DNA of 64,000 nt from Aquila chrysaetos chrysaetos (lineage: Eukaryota > Chordata > Aves > Accipitriformes > Accipitridae): the NCBI RefSeq assembly GCF_900496995.4, contig NC_044019.1, positions 4,251,501-4,315,500 on the forward strand, in the 5' to 3' direction. Below the pieces are notes generated by a model. The model did not search any database. It was given only the letters and a program-made list of their open reading frames with translations, and was not told the origin of the DNA. The position numbers and the translations under genes were made by a program. How positions within the stretch are numbered: position 1 is the first letter of the stretch; every line of letters begins with the position of its first letter. Below are positions 18,765 through 29,900 of the stretch, piece by piece.

Positions 18765-20895
18765 CAAGCAACCTGTTCATAGTCCGGCTTTCCCTACCAG
18801 AGAGGGCATTACTGTTTTCCTGCCTGAGCACCATCTCCTCCATGCTAGTTTCCCCCCTCCCCTTACTCCGTTCTCAGATCATTACTACCCTCTCGCTATC
18901 TGCATCCCCCAATCTCATTTCCCCCCCCCCCCCCCCCGCAGCTCCCAGAGGAACCAGACCCAGCTCAGGCCCCGGGCATTAAGCTCCAGTTAAGAATAAC
19001 ACAGGCAACCACATAAAACAGAACTGAGACAAGGGAACAGAAGGCCCCGAGCTGCGATCTGACAGCTTTGGCAAGTCAAAAAAATCACATTTTAACATCT
19101 CTCTCTGCTCTTAACACCATTTGGGCTTTGGCAGTGCTGTCATCCTCCTCCCCCACCCCTTGAGAAGATGGGGAAAACCCACACACAGTATTTGGGACAC
19201 TTGGTCCTTTCTCAGCAGGTAAAGAAATACGTTAAAATGAAGAGCCATTTTTGATTGCTAATTATGCCTGATCTTGTCTATGGGAACTGATCCAGTGATC
19301 ACTTAAACCTCCATTTTGTGGTGCTAGAGACACTCAGCATCTTTCCTAACCACGTTATGTAGCAGGTCTCAAAGCGCAGCTCTGTATTCCCCTGTCCTCC
19401 TCACCTCCCGGGGTGGATCCTGACCCACATCCCCTGCTCTCGTCTTACACAACGTTGATATGCCATGAAAAACCCCAAAACCACACTATGACCCCACTGC
19501 AGATGGGTGGTTGCTCCCCAACAGGTAGAAGTACAGTCTCTCTTACCTTAAATGATGAAGTATCATAACACTTCTGAAAATCCTTCAGGGAAAGGATCTG
19601 ATCGCAGCCTTCCTGTGCATGAAGCCTGGCTTTATCTCACTGCTCTTCTTTCACTCAAACAACGTAATATCAGCTTTTGGTTAAGTACAACTCTGATGCA
19701 ATCAAAAGTGGTTAATATGATGCATGAAAGCTTTCTAAACTGAGGTTCCTTCTTTAGCAAACCCCAGAAGACAGGTCAAGTGGTCCAGGACTCAATTAGC
19801 CCCTTAAAAAAAAAAAAAATTCTCTACCAGCTCTTCCATCCTCAGAAGATGCAAGTCTGTCACCCGGGCAGTGCCAGATGCCCCAGGTGTGGAGTTCACT
19901 TGAAAACAAACCTGGTAGCCAAGCCTCAAGATCAAGGACACAAAAGGGGGAAGACAGGACCAAGTGTGCCTCCCCAAGACCAGCGCTACCGCGTGTTTGA
20001 CATTAACAGGAGCTGTGAAACCCAAAGCTTCCTCCCTCCGAGGGAACGCACTTACTAAAGCGAAATACTTCAGAACAGAGTGTTTATACTGAATAAGTTG
20101 GGTGGCTGTTCACACACCCCGATTGCAACCTTGTCTTTGCTGCAGAGTAGCACGAGTACCTGTGGATGTCCTTAGAGGAAGGGTTTGGTTTGGTTTGTTT
20201 GGGGTTGTTTGTTTTTTTTTTCCAAAAATGCACCCATACAGTACAGCAACTTTGTACCCAATCCACGTAAAAAGCATCTTTCCCCAGAGTGCAAGCACAG
20301 TTGTATCCATTTTGCACACCCCAGAAAAACCATAGATGATACACATCTCATTGTGGGCAGGAGTTTATCTTCAGACTCGCCCTGTGGCACAGTGTACTAT
20401 CCCAACACATCTGCAGCAGAATAATTCTTATCCACAACAACATTTTCAATTTGGGGAGGCTCACAATCCCAGCACAGAACAGGTTTCTGACACTGCAGAA
20501 GCAGTACATAAGTCACCATTCAATAGCACAAGTCATCTTCTAGAAACCCTTACCAAAAAAAAAGGCTCAGATCAGAGTCATGTGGTAACAAGGACTTGTT
20601 TGTTGAAGTCTCAGCATCCAAAGGGAGGTGGTTCTGAACTCTTTTTAACAAAAAGACACAACAGCTGACAACTGCTGAGGTGTCAAAACAAAGCTCTGAT
20701 TGTAAAATTAAGACAATGAGTGTGCTCTAGGGGAAAAGGCAGTCACGCAGCATGCCCATGGATGTAAGGAAAAGTGCTGCTGCAGACCTTTCCACCCAGC
20801 ACCAGATAAAGATGCCTGTTGCAGACCTCAGCCAACTGATTTTGTTTCTCATGTCACTTTTAGAAGTAATTCTCATGATAACAGCACTGTGCAGC
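18765..20895. other. PAQR7-STMN1 intergenic DNA
   Basis: No gene seen. It contains a C run near 18920-18937, short A and T tracts, and short open frames without protein-like character. The right end grades into the STMN1 3' UTR. Confidence 0.5.
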
Positions 20896-20901
20896 TTTAT
20901 T
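20896..20901 (-). terminator. STMN1: STMN1 polyadenylation signal (candidate)
   Basis: TTTATT is AATAAA on the minus strand, about 400 bases past the STMN1 stop codon at 21299-21301. It is the closest canonical signal I found. Confidence 0.5.
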
Positions 20902-21298
20902 TAGTCACTCAGTTACAGCAGTATTTTAGCAGACTGGGACAGAGTCAGATTTTTGAAGTGTAACAGATATTCAGCATGGAACAGTAATCTACATATTCCT
21001 TTCACAAACGTCTTACAGAGCTGATACAGTACTAGCCATCAACCCAGTAGCAAGCGCACTGGAGTAGAAAAGGATGCAACAAGAAGATAGCTACACTGGA
21101 AAGACAACACTTTAGAAAAAGTGAAACATGTAAAGTCTCCCCTCTAGCCCCCAAAGAAAGTGTACAGTTTGGATCTAATTTTACAGTTCTACATCAGTTT
21201 CTAGAAACTTAAAAAAAAAAAACCAAAGATAAAACCACTGGCCAGTACAGTCTTTGGATATTTAGAGGAGGGGGAGAGAGTCAGTTTCCAGAATGAAG

Positions 21299-23761
21299 TC
21301 AGTCAGTTTCAGCCTCACCAGGGTCTTTGCCTTCTTTGTTCTTTCGAACCTCTTCAATATGCTTGTCCTGAAAGACAACAGCAGGGAAGCAGTTAGCTGC
21401 CCAGGCGCAGAGAGGCAGGGCTCCGGGCTGGCACAGCAAGCCCCAGCTTGCTTCCCACCCCCCAGCTCACAGCAGCAACCTGTGACTCCGGGTTACTGAA
21501 GGGGACTACAGGATGAAGCTTGCTACGAGAAAAGTGAGACAGTGCTGTAGCTCCATCCATCCCCTCTCCCCCCCAAGAGGAGGATTTCTGCAAAGTCTTT
21601 TGCAGATAATTTTTCAAGATCAGACCATCACAGAACTCCCAAGGATGTCCGTCTACTCATAGTACCCCCCCCCACTTGGCCATTCACTTGGCTTTATTTA
21701 GCCAGTTTTCACAGTAAGGAGCATGGATAAACTCTCTCCCAAAGCGGAACAGGGACTCTACACCCACCTTCTCCCTCAAGCGTTCCAGTTTAGCAGCCAT
21801 TTGTGCCTCGCGGTTTTCTTTGTTAGCTTCCATTTGTGGGTCAGCTTCTCCTCTGCCATTTTGCTGAAGTTGTTGTTTTCTTCAATTGCTTTCTGAAGCA
21901 CCTCTTTTTCATGCTCCCGCTTCTCAGCTAGCTGCTTCAAGACTTCTGCTTCATGAGACTAACAAAACAGAGGATGCATGCTTTGAACATAAAACAGATG
22001 AACTACAGAGACGACTACAGTCGAGTTGCCCACAACTCCCGAGAGAAGAGATTTTCTGCTATTTTACTGGAGAACAGCATAACGTTGTGATGCAGGACAG
22101 AACTCCCTGGTGCTTCCCCCACCCACATAACCCACATTTTCACCATTACAAACTACCAGGAAAGTTAAGTTTCTGTCATTACTTGCAAGTCTTGTTAGAT
22201 GGGATTTTTCTGGAAAAAAAGAATATGTATTTTTTTTTTATGTTAACATTGACAGATCTTTCCTAGAAGATTCTCGCTGCTCAGAATGGTGAATCACTGT
22301 GATTCAGGTCACACAGGAGGCTGCACTTCAACTAGTAAACCTCTGCACAGTCAAGGGCTTCAAGCTACATCTCAACAGCAAGATCTTACATCAAGTCAGA
22401 CATATTCACAAACCTTCTCATTACAGATTCAGCACTACATTTTCTAGGAGAAAATGAATCTGTTATGATGTTAAAGACAAGAAAAACAACTTCATCCTGA
22501 AAGAGCATCCCCTCTCAACTAAACATTTTCTCCCAGTTTTTCAAGTGACCATTTAAGATCACTTTGGGAACAAAGCTATGGCCTTGCAGACCCTAACAAA
22601 GGTTCATAAGAGCCCCAGAGATTCCAACAAAGCTCAATTAATATTCCGTTTACCATAATACAGAATGCTAATCACTTATCCCAAGGAACAATTTAAAAAA
22701 AACAAAAAAACAACCACACAACACAGCTTGCACAGACTAGTTGAGCAGAGCTCACTTAAGCTGTTTCAAATTTACCTTACGTCTCTCTTCTGCTGCTTCC
22801 AACTTCTTCTGAATCTCTTCCAATGACACATCCTTCTTCTTTGGGGGAGAAAGAGGGAATTCTGGAACTGCTTCTTTTGAGCGGGGACTGAGTATCAGCT
22901 CAAATGCCTGCCCAGAGGCACGCTTTTCCAGTTCCTTCACTTGAATATCTAGGAACATGGGAAAAAAAAACCCAAACAAACAGTACTTTAAGCCAGGAAC
23001 TGGCTTAGGTAACTTGAACAATAGCCTTCAAAAATCCAATGCCACAAAGCTCACTTAAGGAGACAGTTAGCATCCGAGCTGATAGTTTTGTTTTAAACGG
23101 CAGCAACACCATTCAGAAATGTGGCAGGCAATTCTGTTTGCAATTCTTCCTTGATAGTACATCACCCAAGTGCCTGACATTTTATTTTAGCCTTTAATAT
23201 CCAGGGTCCTGAAAACAATCTTATCAGTACTTCAAATGAAAAAAAAAAAAAAACAAACCAAGAAAAACCCCCCAAACAACAAACAAAAAGAACCCTCTTT
23301 CTCCAACGAGAAGTCTGAGGATGAGTTTCAAGGTGTTTGCCTAAGACCTGACATAGCCAAGAAATGAAACCAGTTTTCAAAGAAATATGTAAGCCAGTGT
23401 TCTCTCTTCAAACACCTATCAACAGGCACGTCAGCCCTGCACGGTGTCAGTTGTACCAGCACACCAGTTTTGATCACCAAGATGTCTAGATGATAGTCAG
23501 TTCTGTTAACGGAGCAGATGGCATGCAGATGAGCTGAAGCCCATCTGCTAACAGCCTAGTCTGAGAGGGCTTTCAGTATGTTTTCACAAGCACCCGGTTT
23601 TAACAGCTTCTCCAAAAGCAGCCTAGAGATGGGAGAAAAGCTTGGTGATGACAGTTTATTTTACTATATTAGATTTTTAAATTCTTTCTGAGGAAATTAA
23701 GAGAAAAAAAAAAAGACACAAGAGCATTTAGTACATAATACTACATACCAGAAGTAGCCAT
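21299..23761 (-). CDS. STMN1: Stathmin 1 (oncoprotein 18), with a one-base shortfall in coding exon 3
   Basis: Four coding exons: 23749-23761 (13 nt, MATS+), 22776-22948, 21768-21958 and 21299-21367. The translation reads [56 protein letters not shown], then [17 protein letters not shown] and [22 protein letters not shown], almost identical to vertebrate stathmin (about 148 residues). Family knowledge: a cytosolic phosphoprotein that sequesters two tubulin dimers through its long helix and promotes microtubule catastrophe. The Ser16, Ser25 and Ser38 contexts (KRAS, ILSPR, PLSPP) are visible. Exon 21768-21958 is 191 nt where 64 codons (192 nt) are expected. An AAAA at the Lys-Met junction (LTHK|MEANKEN) appears as AAA (plus-strand TTT 21833-21835), which shifts the frame. 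Given the extreme conservation of this gene I infer a consensus base error. Splice sites are intact. Confidence 0.95.
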
Positions 23762-24468
23762 GACCAAGAAAATATGACTCCAGAAGCCAACTATGGGAGA
23801 ACTTCAATCGGTTGGATTCCTAGATAACAAAGAGACACACCTTTGAACAGTAAGTACATGAATGTCATTTCTTCTAACTCCTAATATAAATTGCTAAGCA
23901 TAATTAGACCTGCTGAACAAAAGACAGTCAGGTAGGTTACTGCTGTCAGTAATTCCTGTCAGTGTGTGGGGCTGAGGCTGATGTACATTGGCTAGGAACA
24001 GCAGAGAGGTTATCTATTATTGGTGTTGCAGGATCTGCGTGTACGACTGTATGGTCGGGCATTTTCAGTCCCTGTTTTACTCCACCGTAAATAAGATATG
24101 CAAAGGCTCCCATTTTACCATTAACTCAGCAGCTTACAGGGCTACAGATATTTCACTGATATTGCACATAGCAGATACATCTCTCTGAATTAAAATACAG
24201 CGCACAACAGGACAGTACAGCCAGGATTCACGCTGCTACCAAAGGATCTTAAACGTGTGCATCGAGCTCATTTAAAATTCGATTTTATTTGTGCAGCTGA
24301 GGCCAGATGCTGCACATCACGACAGACAGGGAGCACGCATGCTGCCCAGCATCCCTTGTTAAAAAGGGACGTAATAAAATTTAAAAAAAAAAAAGCCACA
24401 AAGCGCTCTAAAAACCCCAAAAGGAGGATTCCCCCCCCCCCCCCCCAGGTTTTAAGCCGAAAATGAAG

Positions 24469-24544
24469 CGGGGGCAGGGTGGGTGCGCGGTCCCAGCGCC
24501 GCCCGATCGGGCGGCGCTGGGACCGCGCACCCACCCTGCCCCCG
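24469..24544. repeat. Perfect 76-bp palindrome (38-bp arms, no spacer)
   Basis: The two halves are exact reverse complements about the centre 24506/24507, where the sequence is GCCCGATCGGGC. Outer ends are CGGGGGCAGGGT on the left and ACCCTGCCCCCG on the right; the next pair outward (24468/24545) breaks the symmetry. The palindrome lies inside the CpG island of STMN1. It could form a cruciform in DNA or a hairpin in RNA. It could also be a fold-back artefact of library preparation or assembly. Confidence 0.95.
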
Positions 24545-25015
24545 GAGGTACCGCCCCCTCCCGTCACCAACCAATAAGCGCCGAGGCCGTCGCGCGGCCG
24601 GGCGCAGGCCCCGCCCCCTCTCCGCACGCGCCTTCCTAACCGCACCGAATTCAAACCGCCGGGGAGGGAGGGAGGGGAGAGAGAGAGAGAGCGCGCGCGC
24701 CCGCCCGCGCGCGCGGGGGGCTCGAGGGAGGGCGGGGCCAACGGTAACATCCGGGCACCTGCCGCCCCCCGCCGCAGGTGCGGGCCCCCGCCTCTACCCC
24801 GGGGTGAAGGGGAAAGGGAAGGGACCGGGGCGAGGGGGGGGGGGGGGGGGGAGGAAAGAAACGGGACCGTCGCCCCACCGCCGCTAAGCGGGGCTCAACG
24901 GCGGGTCCCCGAGCTCGATGGCGTCGGGGTGCGGTCGCCCGGGCGCCGCCCCTTCCCCACTAACAATGGCGGGGTCCTGTCACGGAGGGGAGGGGGCGCC
25001 GCTACCGCGAGTAGG

Positions 25016-25074
25016 GCGTCGCCCCTCACAGAGCGTCGCCCCTCACAGAGCGTCGCCCCTCACAGAGCGTCGCC
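25016..25074. repeat. 17-bp tandem repeat, about 3.5 copies
   Basis: The unit GCGTCGCCCCTCACAGA occurs three times exactly (from 25016, 25033 and 25050), plus eight bases of a fourth. It lies in the GC-rich first intron of STMN1. Confidence 0.95.
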
Positions 25075-25485
25075 CGCTCCCGGGACAATAGACACCCCCT
25101 TCCCCAGCGGGATTTGGGGGGGGGGGGGGGGTGGGCTAAGGACGCCCCCCCCGCCCATTGTCTCCCTTCCCTTTGTCACTGCGACGCCCGAGAAGCGAGC
25201 GGCGGGCGGGGATGCGACCCCTGCGAGGAGAAGGGACAAAAGAGACAAGGGCGGGACCCCCTCCCCAAGCGCCCGCAAACGGCTGCGGAGCCGCCGGCGA
25301 CACCCCCTCGCCCTGACACCCACCCTCAGACCCCCTCAGCTGCGGTACTACCGCCGCCACCGCCCATCCCCACGGAACGCCGGACTTCCATGAACCATCA
25401 CCCCCGCCTTACTCCACCACCCCAAAGATCGCGAGCACCCACCCCAATCCCGGGTAACCCGCAGCCCCACCGCCACGCACCCACC

Positions 25486-25600
25486 TGCCCGCTCCGCCGC
25501 TCCAGCCACACTCCGCTCCCGCCCGCCCCGCCGCGCACAAAAGCGCCAAACAATGGCACGTGACCCGCCCCGCCCCGCCTCCATTGGCCGAGCGCGGCGG
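25486..25600 (-). promoter_or_regulatory. STMN1: STMN1 core promoter and non-coding exon 1
   Basis: Reading the minus strand: an inverted CCAAT box (ATTGG at 25583-25587), GC boxes, an E-box CACGTG (25557-25562), an E2F-type site TTTGGCGC (25543-25550), and then a GC-rich leader to the donor at 25485. CCAAT plus E2F without a TATA box suits a proliferation-linked gene such as stathmin. The start site is inferred near 25540. Confidence 0.6.
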
Positions 25601-25686
25601 CACGTGCCGCCCCGCCGGGGGGGGGGGGGGGGCGCGCAGCCCCCCCCCCCCGTTTTCCTGGCCGCCTCCCCCCCCCCCCCCCCCGG

Positions 25687-25707
25687 CTGCATGCCGGGAG
25701 ACGTAGT
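25687..25707 (-). promoter_or_regulatory. ZNF143 (Staf) type binding site
   Basis: The minus strand reads ACTACGTCTCCCGGCATGC, very close to the long ZNF143/THAP11 consensus ACTACAATTCCCAGCATGC. It lies about 150 bases upstream of the inferred STMN1 start, typical of CpG promoters that use this factor. It could serve transcription in either direction. Confidence 0.65.
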
Positions 25708-25995
25708 CCGCCAAGGGCGGGCGGTGGCGGCGAGGGGCGGCGACCCCCGCGGCCCGGTGGGGCCCGGGTGGAGGGTGCGGGACCTCGCCGCGACGCCCCT
25801 CGTCTCCGCGGGCCGCCCCGGGGCCGTGCGTTCCCGCTCCGCGCTCTCCGCCCGCAGCCGGAGGGCGGCGGGACTCCCTTTGTCTCCCACCCCCGGGTGG
25901 TGGGGAGGAGCGGGGCTGTGGTGCGGTGGCCTCGTTTGGTCGGCGTCGTCGCCCGTTCCCTCAGCGGCGTTTGGTGGGAGCGGAGCCGTGGTTCA

Positions 25996-26945
25996 GATGG
26001 TCACCTCGGGGCTGGCCACTGACCTCAGGGCCACGGTCACCTCAGGACCATGGCCACTTACCTCAGGGCTATGGTCACCTACCTCAGGGCTTTCGGTCAC
26101 CTCAGGACTACGCTCACCTCAAGGCCATGGTAACTTACCTCAGGGCCATGGTCACCTCAGGGCCATGGCCACTTACCTCAGGGCCATGGTCACCTCAGGA
26201 CCACGGTCACCTCAGGACCATGGTCACCTACCTCAGGGCTTTCGGTCACCTCAAGACTATGCTCACCTAAAGGCCATGGTAACTTACCTCAGGGCCACGG
26301 TCACCTCAGGACCATGGTCACCTACCTCAGGGCTTTCGGTCACCTCAAGACTATGCTCACCTCAAGGCCATGGTAACTTACGTCAGGGCCATGGTCACCT
26401 CATGGCCATGGCCACGGCCACTTACCTCAGGGCCATGGTCACCTCAGGACCACGGTCACCTCAGGACCATGGTCACCTACCTCAGGGCTTTCGGTCACCT
26501 CAAGACTATGCTCACCTAAAGGCCATGGTAACTTACCTCAGGGCCACGGTCACCTCAGGACCATGGTCGCTTCATGGCCATGGCAACTTACCTCAGGGCC
26601 ACGGTCACCTCAGGGCCATGGTCACCTCATGGCCGTGGCCACTCACCTCGGGGCCGTGGTCACCTCAGGGCCATGGTCACCTCATGGCCATGGCCGGTCA
26701 CCTCGGGGCCATGGTCACCTCAGGGCCATGGTCACCTACCTCAGGGCCCTTGATCACCTCAAGACCAATGGTCACCTCAGGGTCATCACCACTTACCTTG
26801 GGGCCACAGTCATCTCGGGGCCATGGTCAGGAGGGCATGGTCACCTCAGGGCCAGTTGGTTATCTCAGGGCCACAATAACCTCAGGGCTCTCGGTCATCA
26901 CCAAGATGACCACCATGTTCCTTTGGTCACCTCAGGGTCACAGCC
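25996..26945. repeat. Minisatellite of 16- and 20-bp units with higher-order structure
   Basis: Nearly a kilobase is built from variants of GGCCATGGTCACCTCA (16 bp) and GGCCATGGCCACTTACCTCA (20 bp). A distinctive GGCTTTCGGTCACCTCA variant recurs near 26088, 26236, 26330 and 26485 inside larger blocks of roughly 95 or 150 bp. Copies become more diverged toward 26.9 kb. The array keeps frames open on the plus strand (one spans 25553-27112), but the translation is only the repeat and I do not call a gene. Confidence 0.92.
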
Positions 26946-29900
26946 TCCACAGGCCAACCCCAAAGAGGATCTGTGGGTCTGACAACGCGCTGGCCCCACA
27001 GCCCCTGGCAGTGTGTTTTGGGTGGACAGCCACACGGCCACCCTCTCCTTTGGGGTGGCACCAGCAAGTCAAATCACATCCAGAAAAGCCATCGTTCATG
27101 CAGATTCCGTAGTATGTACATAATGGCCGTGCAAAGACGATCCATTCTTGTCCTAAGGGCTGCATTGTGAGCAGTTCCCTTCTCAAGACAACGCTATTGC
27201 CAAGCGTAGATAAGTGGTTCGCTCCCAAACGTGCTTTAAATGAACTGGCTGCATTTTCACATGTTCCGTACAAATGACTTCTCTACAATTCCTGTGGTAG
27301 TTTCCATGCTACAGTCACTTGAGTTACACCAAGAGTCACTAGGCACAAAAGGCAGATGGCCGGAGAACAGCACAAATCTTCTGCTACAATGCAAGCCCAG
27401 CATAGCAGTCTCCATACCCTAAATACCAGAAAAAGAAAGGACTTTTCTGAGGGGACCCACCCTTGTTGTGCGCACTCTTAAAACCAAGGATTTTGCACCC
27501 AAAAAAAAAAAAAAAAGCTACCTTGAGGAAGGTTAATATTGTGACAGAAATGCATAAAGCTTTCAAAACAGAGATTATTTTAAACACTTGCCCTGTTTTT
27601 TGCTGATCTGATGTCTATTTCCATGGAAACCACATCCAGCCACCGAGCTGCTAGAATTGGGAGAGGTTTCTGCCGGAGTGGCTCACTGGGCATGGGAAGA
27701 GCCATTTTCCAGCAGCATGGTAGAACCTTTTTGTGGGATTGAAGGGAATTCAGATTCAAAATGGTTTGGCTGCTTGGCCGTTCAGGGTCACACCTGGTAC
27801 ATTCATGGGGTTCCTGGCTCAATACCAGCGGTATATACATAGGTATCACATACAACACACATGTTTTAAAATGAAACATCTTGAGTGCCTGGATTAAATT
27901 GCATCAAATGTTGCTGGAAGACAAAGCAGCCAAGAGATCATGCCATCAGCCTGTGTTTTACTTTATCATTTATTAATTATCACCCATGTAGATCAACAGT
28001 GTGTTGGATGCTTTAATATTAATGCTTTTTAGTAAAATCAATGAGCTTATCCCGGGATGATCTCAGGATTTCCCAGAGGAAACAAGGCTTCCTGGGCTCA
28101 GGGCTTTTTGTTTGGTACCTGTGTGACTGCCTTTAGTCAGTCCTCACCCCCTGGAGAGATGATGATGAAATATCATTTACCGCTTTTGAAGAAGGGATGC
28201 AGGCTGAGATAAAACTACGAGTCATGCAGCGTCTGTTCTCAGCGCTTTCCATCTTATTTCCTGTGCTTCTCACAGGAAAAAAAAACAGAGAGAGGAAAAA
28301 AAAAAGACCTGAATGTAACTTACCTTCCTTTGCAGATTGGCTTTAAAGCCAAAGATATTTCTTTCAGATAAGAACTCTCCTATGTAAGAGGCAACACAGG
28401 TTTATTGACGAGAGGCACTGAGCTGGGAAGCAGATTCGTGCTCTGTTCTCAGCTCTGGCATTTTCCATGCTGTGGCACTTAGGTTGAGACTCTTTAGCAA
28501 CCCCTTTACCCTACCTGCCACAACTGGTTTCAATTTAAACCGAAATCTTTGAGTATTATTGCGATACAAAGAGAAATAACAGCTCCTAGCAGCTGGAAAG
28601 GCATGGAGACGATCTCATTTTTGGCCTCTTTGCAAGAGTGGTTTTATTTTTGGAACATTTCATAAAACCCATTTGTTTATGTGGCATTTATTTTTGTCTG
28701 ATCTCAAGGAGAATGGAGTATATGAAAAGCTTTTATTTAATTTGCATCTGATTTGTGTTTATCGACACATTTACTGCAATTCTAAACAGACTCTTCTTTC
28801 GTCGAGCCTAGCAGCATGTGGCCGTGGTAGTTTTTGTCTGCTGGATTCCTTATCATCAACAAAAGCTTTTTGCTATAATTCCAGTTTTTCCAAAAAAAGA
28901 GCAAGCAGCAGTACAATAAATTTCCTCCAACGTGTCACTATTTAGCCCCAAAACAGGGTTCAAGAAGGAAGATACCATTTCAAGCCCAAATCTAACTACA
29001 TCAGCCAGATGAATTTGTGCATCTTGAGGAAAATAAAGGACCACAGCAGAATCTGCAGAAGATATTCCCAAAGTAGAAAGGGACAAAGGCTCTATAAATT
29101 AGGAATATGACCTACTCTGAGGGTCAGTGGCTATGACGCATCCGAGCCGGTGGTGTCTGTACCCACTTCCCACCGTTGCCCTCGTGCAACTCGCAGCCAC
29201 AGCTGTAACTGCCCACCAGTTGCTCAAGGGGGGCTCATTCTCAGCACAGGCAAAACACGAGGCCCCTCAGCTTTGGTTCAACACGCTCTGCTCTCAGTGG
29301 AACAGATAAGTCAAGGTCTCATCAGGAGGACTCCTTGTACGTGTGAATTTAGGACGTGACGTGATCAGATTTAGCATAAAGATTAAAGCATCTCCTCTGA
29401 TGTGCTTATCAAAATATTCCGCAAAGAGACTGACATAATTAGGTGACAACTCAGCCCACGGCAGCTCTTTTAACTTGCAAAAATATTTAATCTCCAATAA
29501 GAAAATGTGCTTTCTGAGTATTAAATTGCCACCCTTAAGCATTCGCGGTGGATGGACTGACAGCTTATTTGTTAATCAGAGGATGTTTTAAAGCACCTTG
29601 GTAAGTAATATTAGCAAGCATTTGCTAAGACTGGTAACAGTCACTGCATTAGCAAAGTTCATTTTAAAACTAGAAATCCAATACACTATTTGACCCAAGT
29701 AAATCTGTTTAAGTGATTTAATAAATAACCTGCTAGAGGAGACAGTAATTTAAAATAAACTTGTTCTCAGAGGTAGAGAGAAGGGCTACAAGATTTCTTT
29801 CTATCCGTGCTTCTCTGTCTTTGTATTAACCCTCAGCAAATTTTTCTCCACGCTGCAGCTTACCCATCTTCAGTACTGACATGCTGCTGCCCGACAAAGG

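Larger units (their letters stand above)
23762..25485 (-). other. STMN1: STMN1 5' UTR remainder and first intron
   Basis: A short 5' UTR precedes the ATG, probably from an acceptor reading ctcccatag about 45 bases upstream. Beyond it the intron reaches a strong donor (GGGCAG|GTGGGT, exon edge 25485) ending the proposed non-coding exon 1. The intron turns CpG-rich from about 24.4 kb. It contains C and G runs, a perfect palindrome and a 17-bp tandem repeat. A CCAAT box (ACCAATAAG, near 24570) and a CHR-like TTTGAA (minus strand, near 24650) suggest a second promoter is possible within it. Confidence 0.5.

Noticed and set aside
24469-24544. Palindrome as a microRNA precursor or terminator
   Set aside because: A microRNA hairpin has a loop and imperfect pairing, whereas this is a spacerless perfect palindrome. 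Intrinsic terminators do not apply to a vertebrate genome.
25553-27112. 519-codon plus-strand open frame
   Set aside because: It begins in STMN1 promoter DNA and its body is the translation of the 16/20-bp minisatellite. There is no domain and no conserved start.
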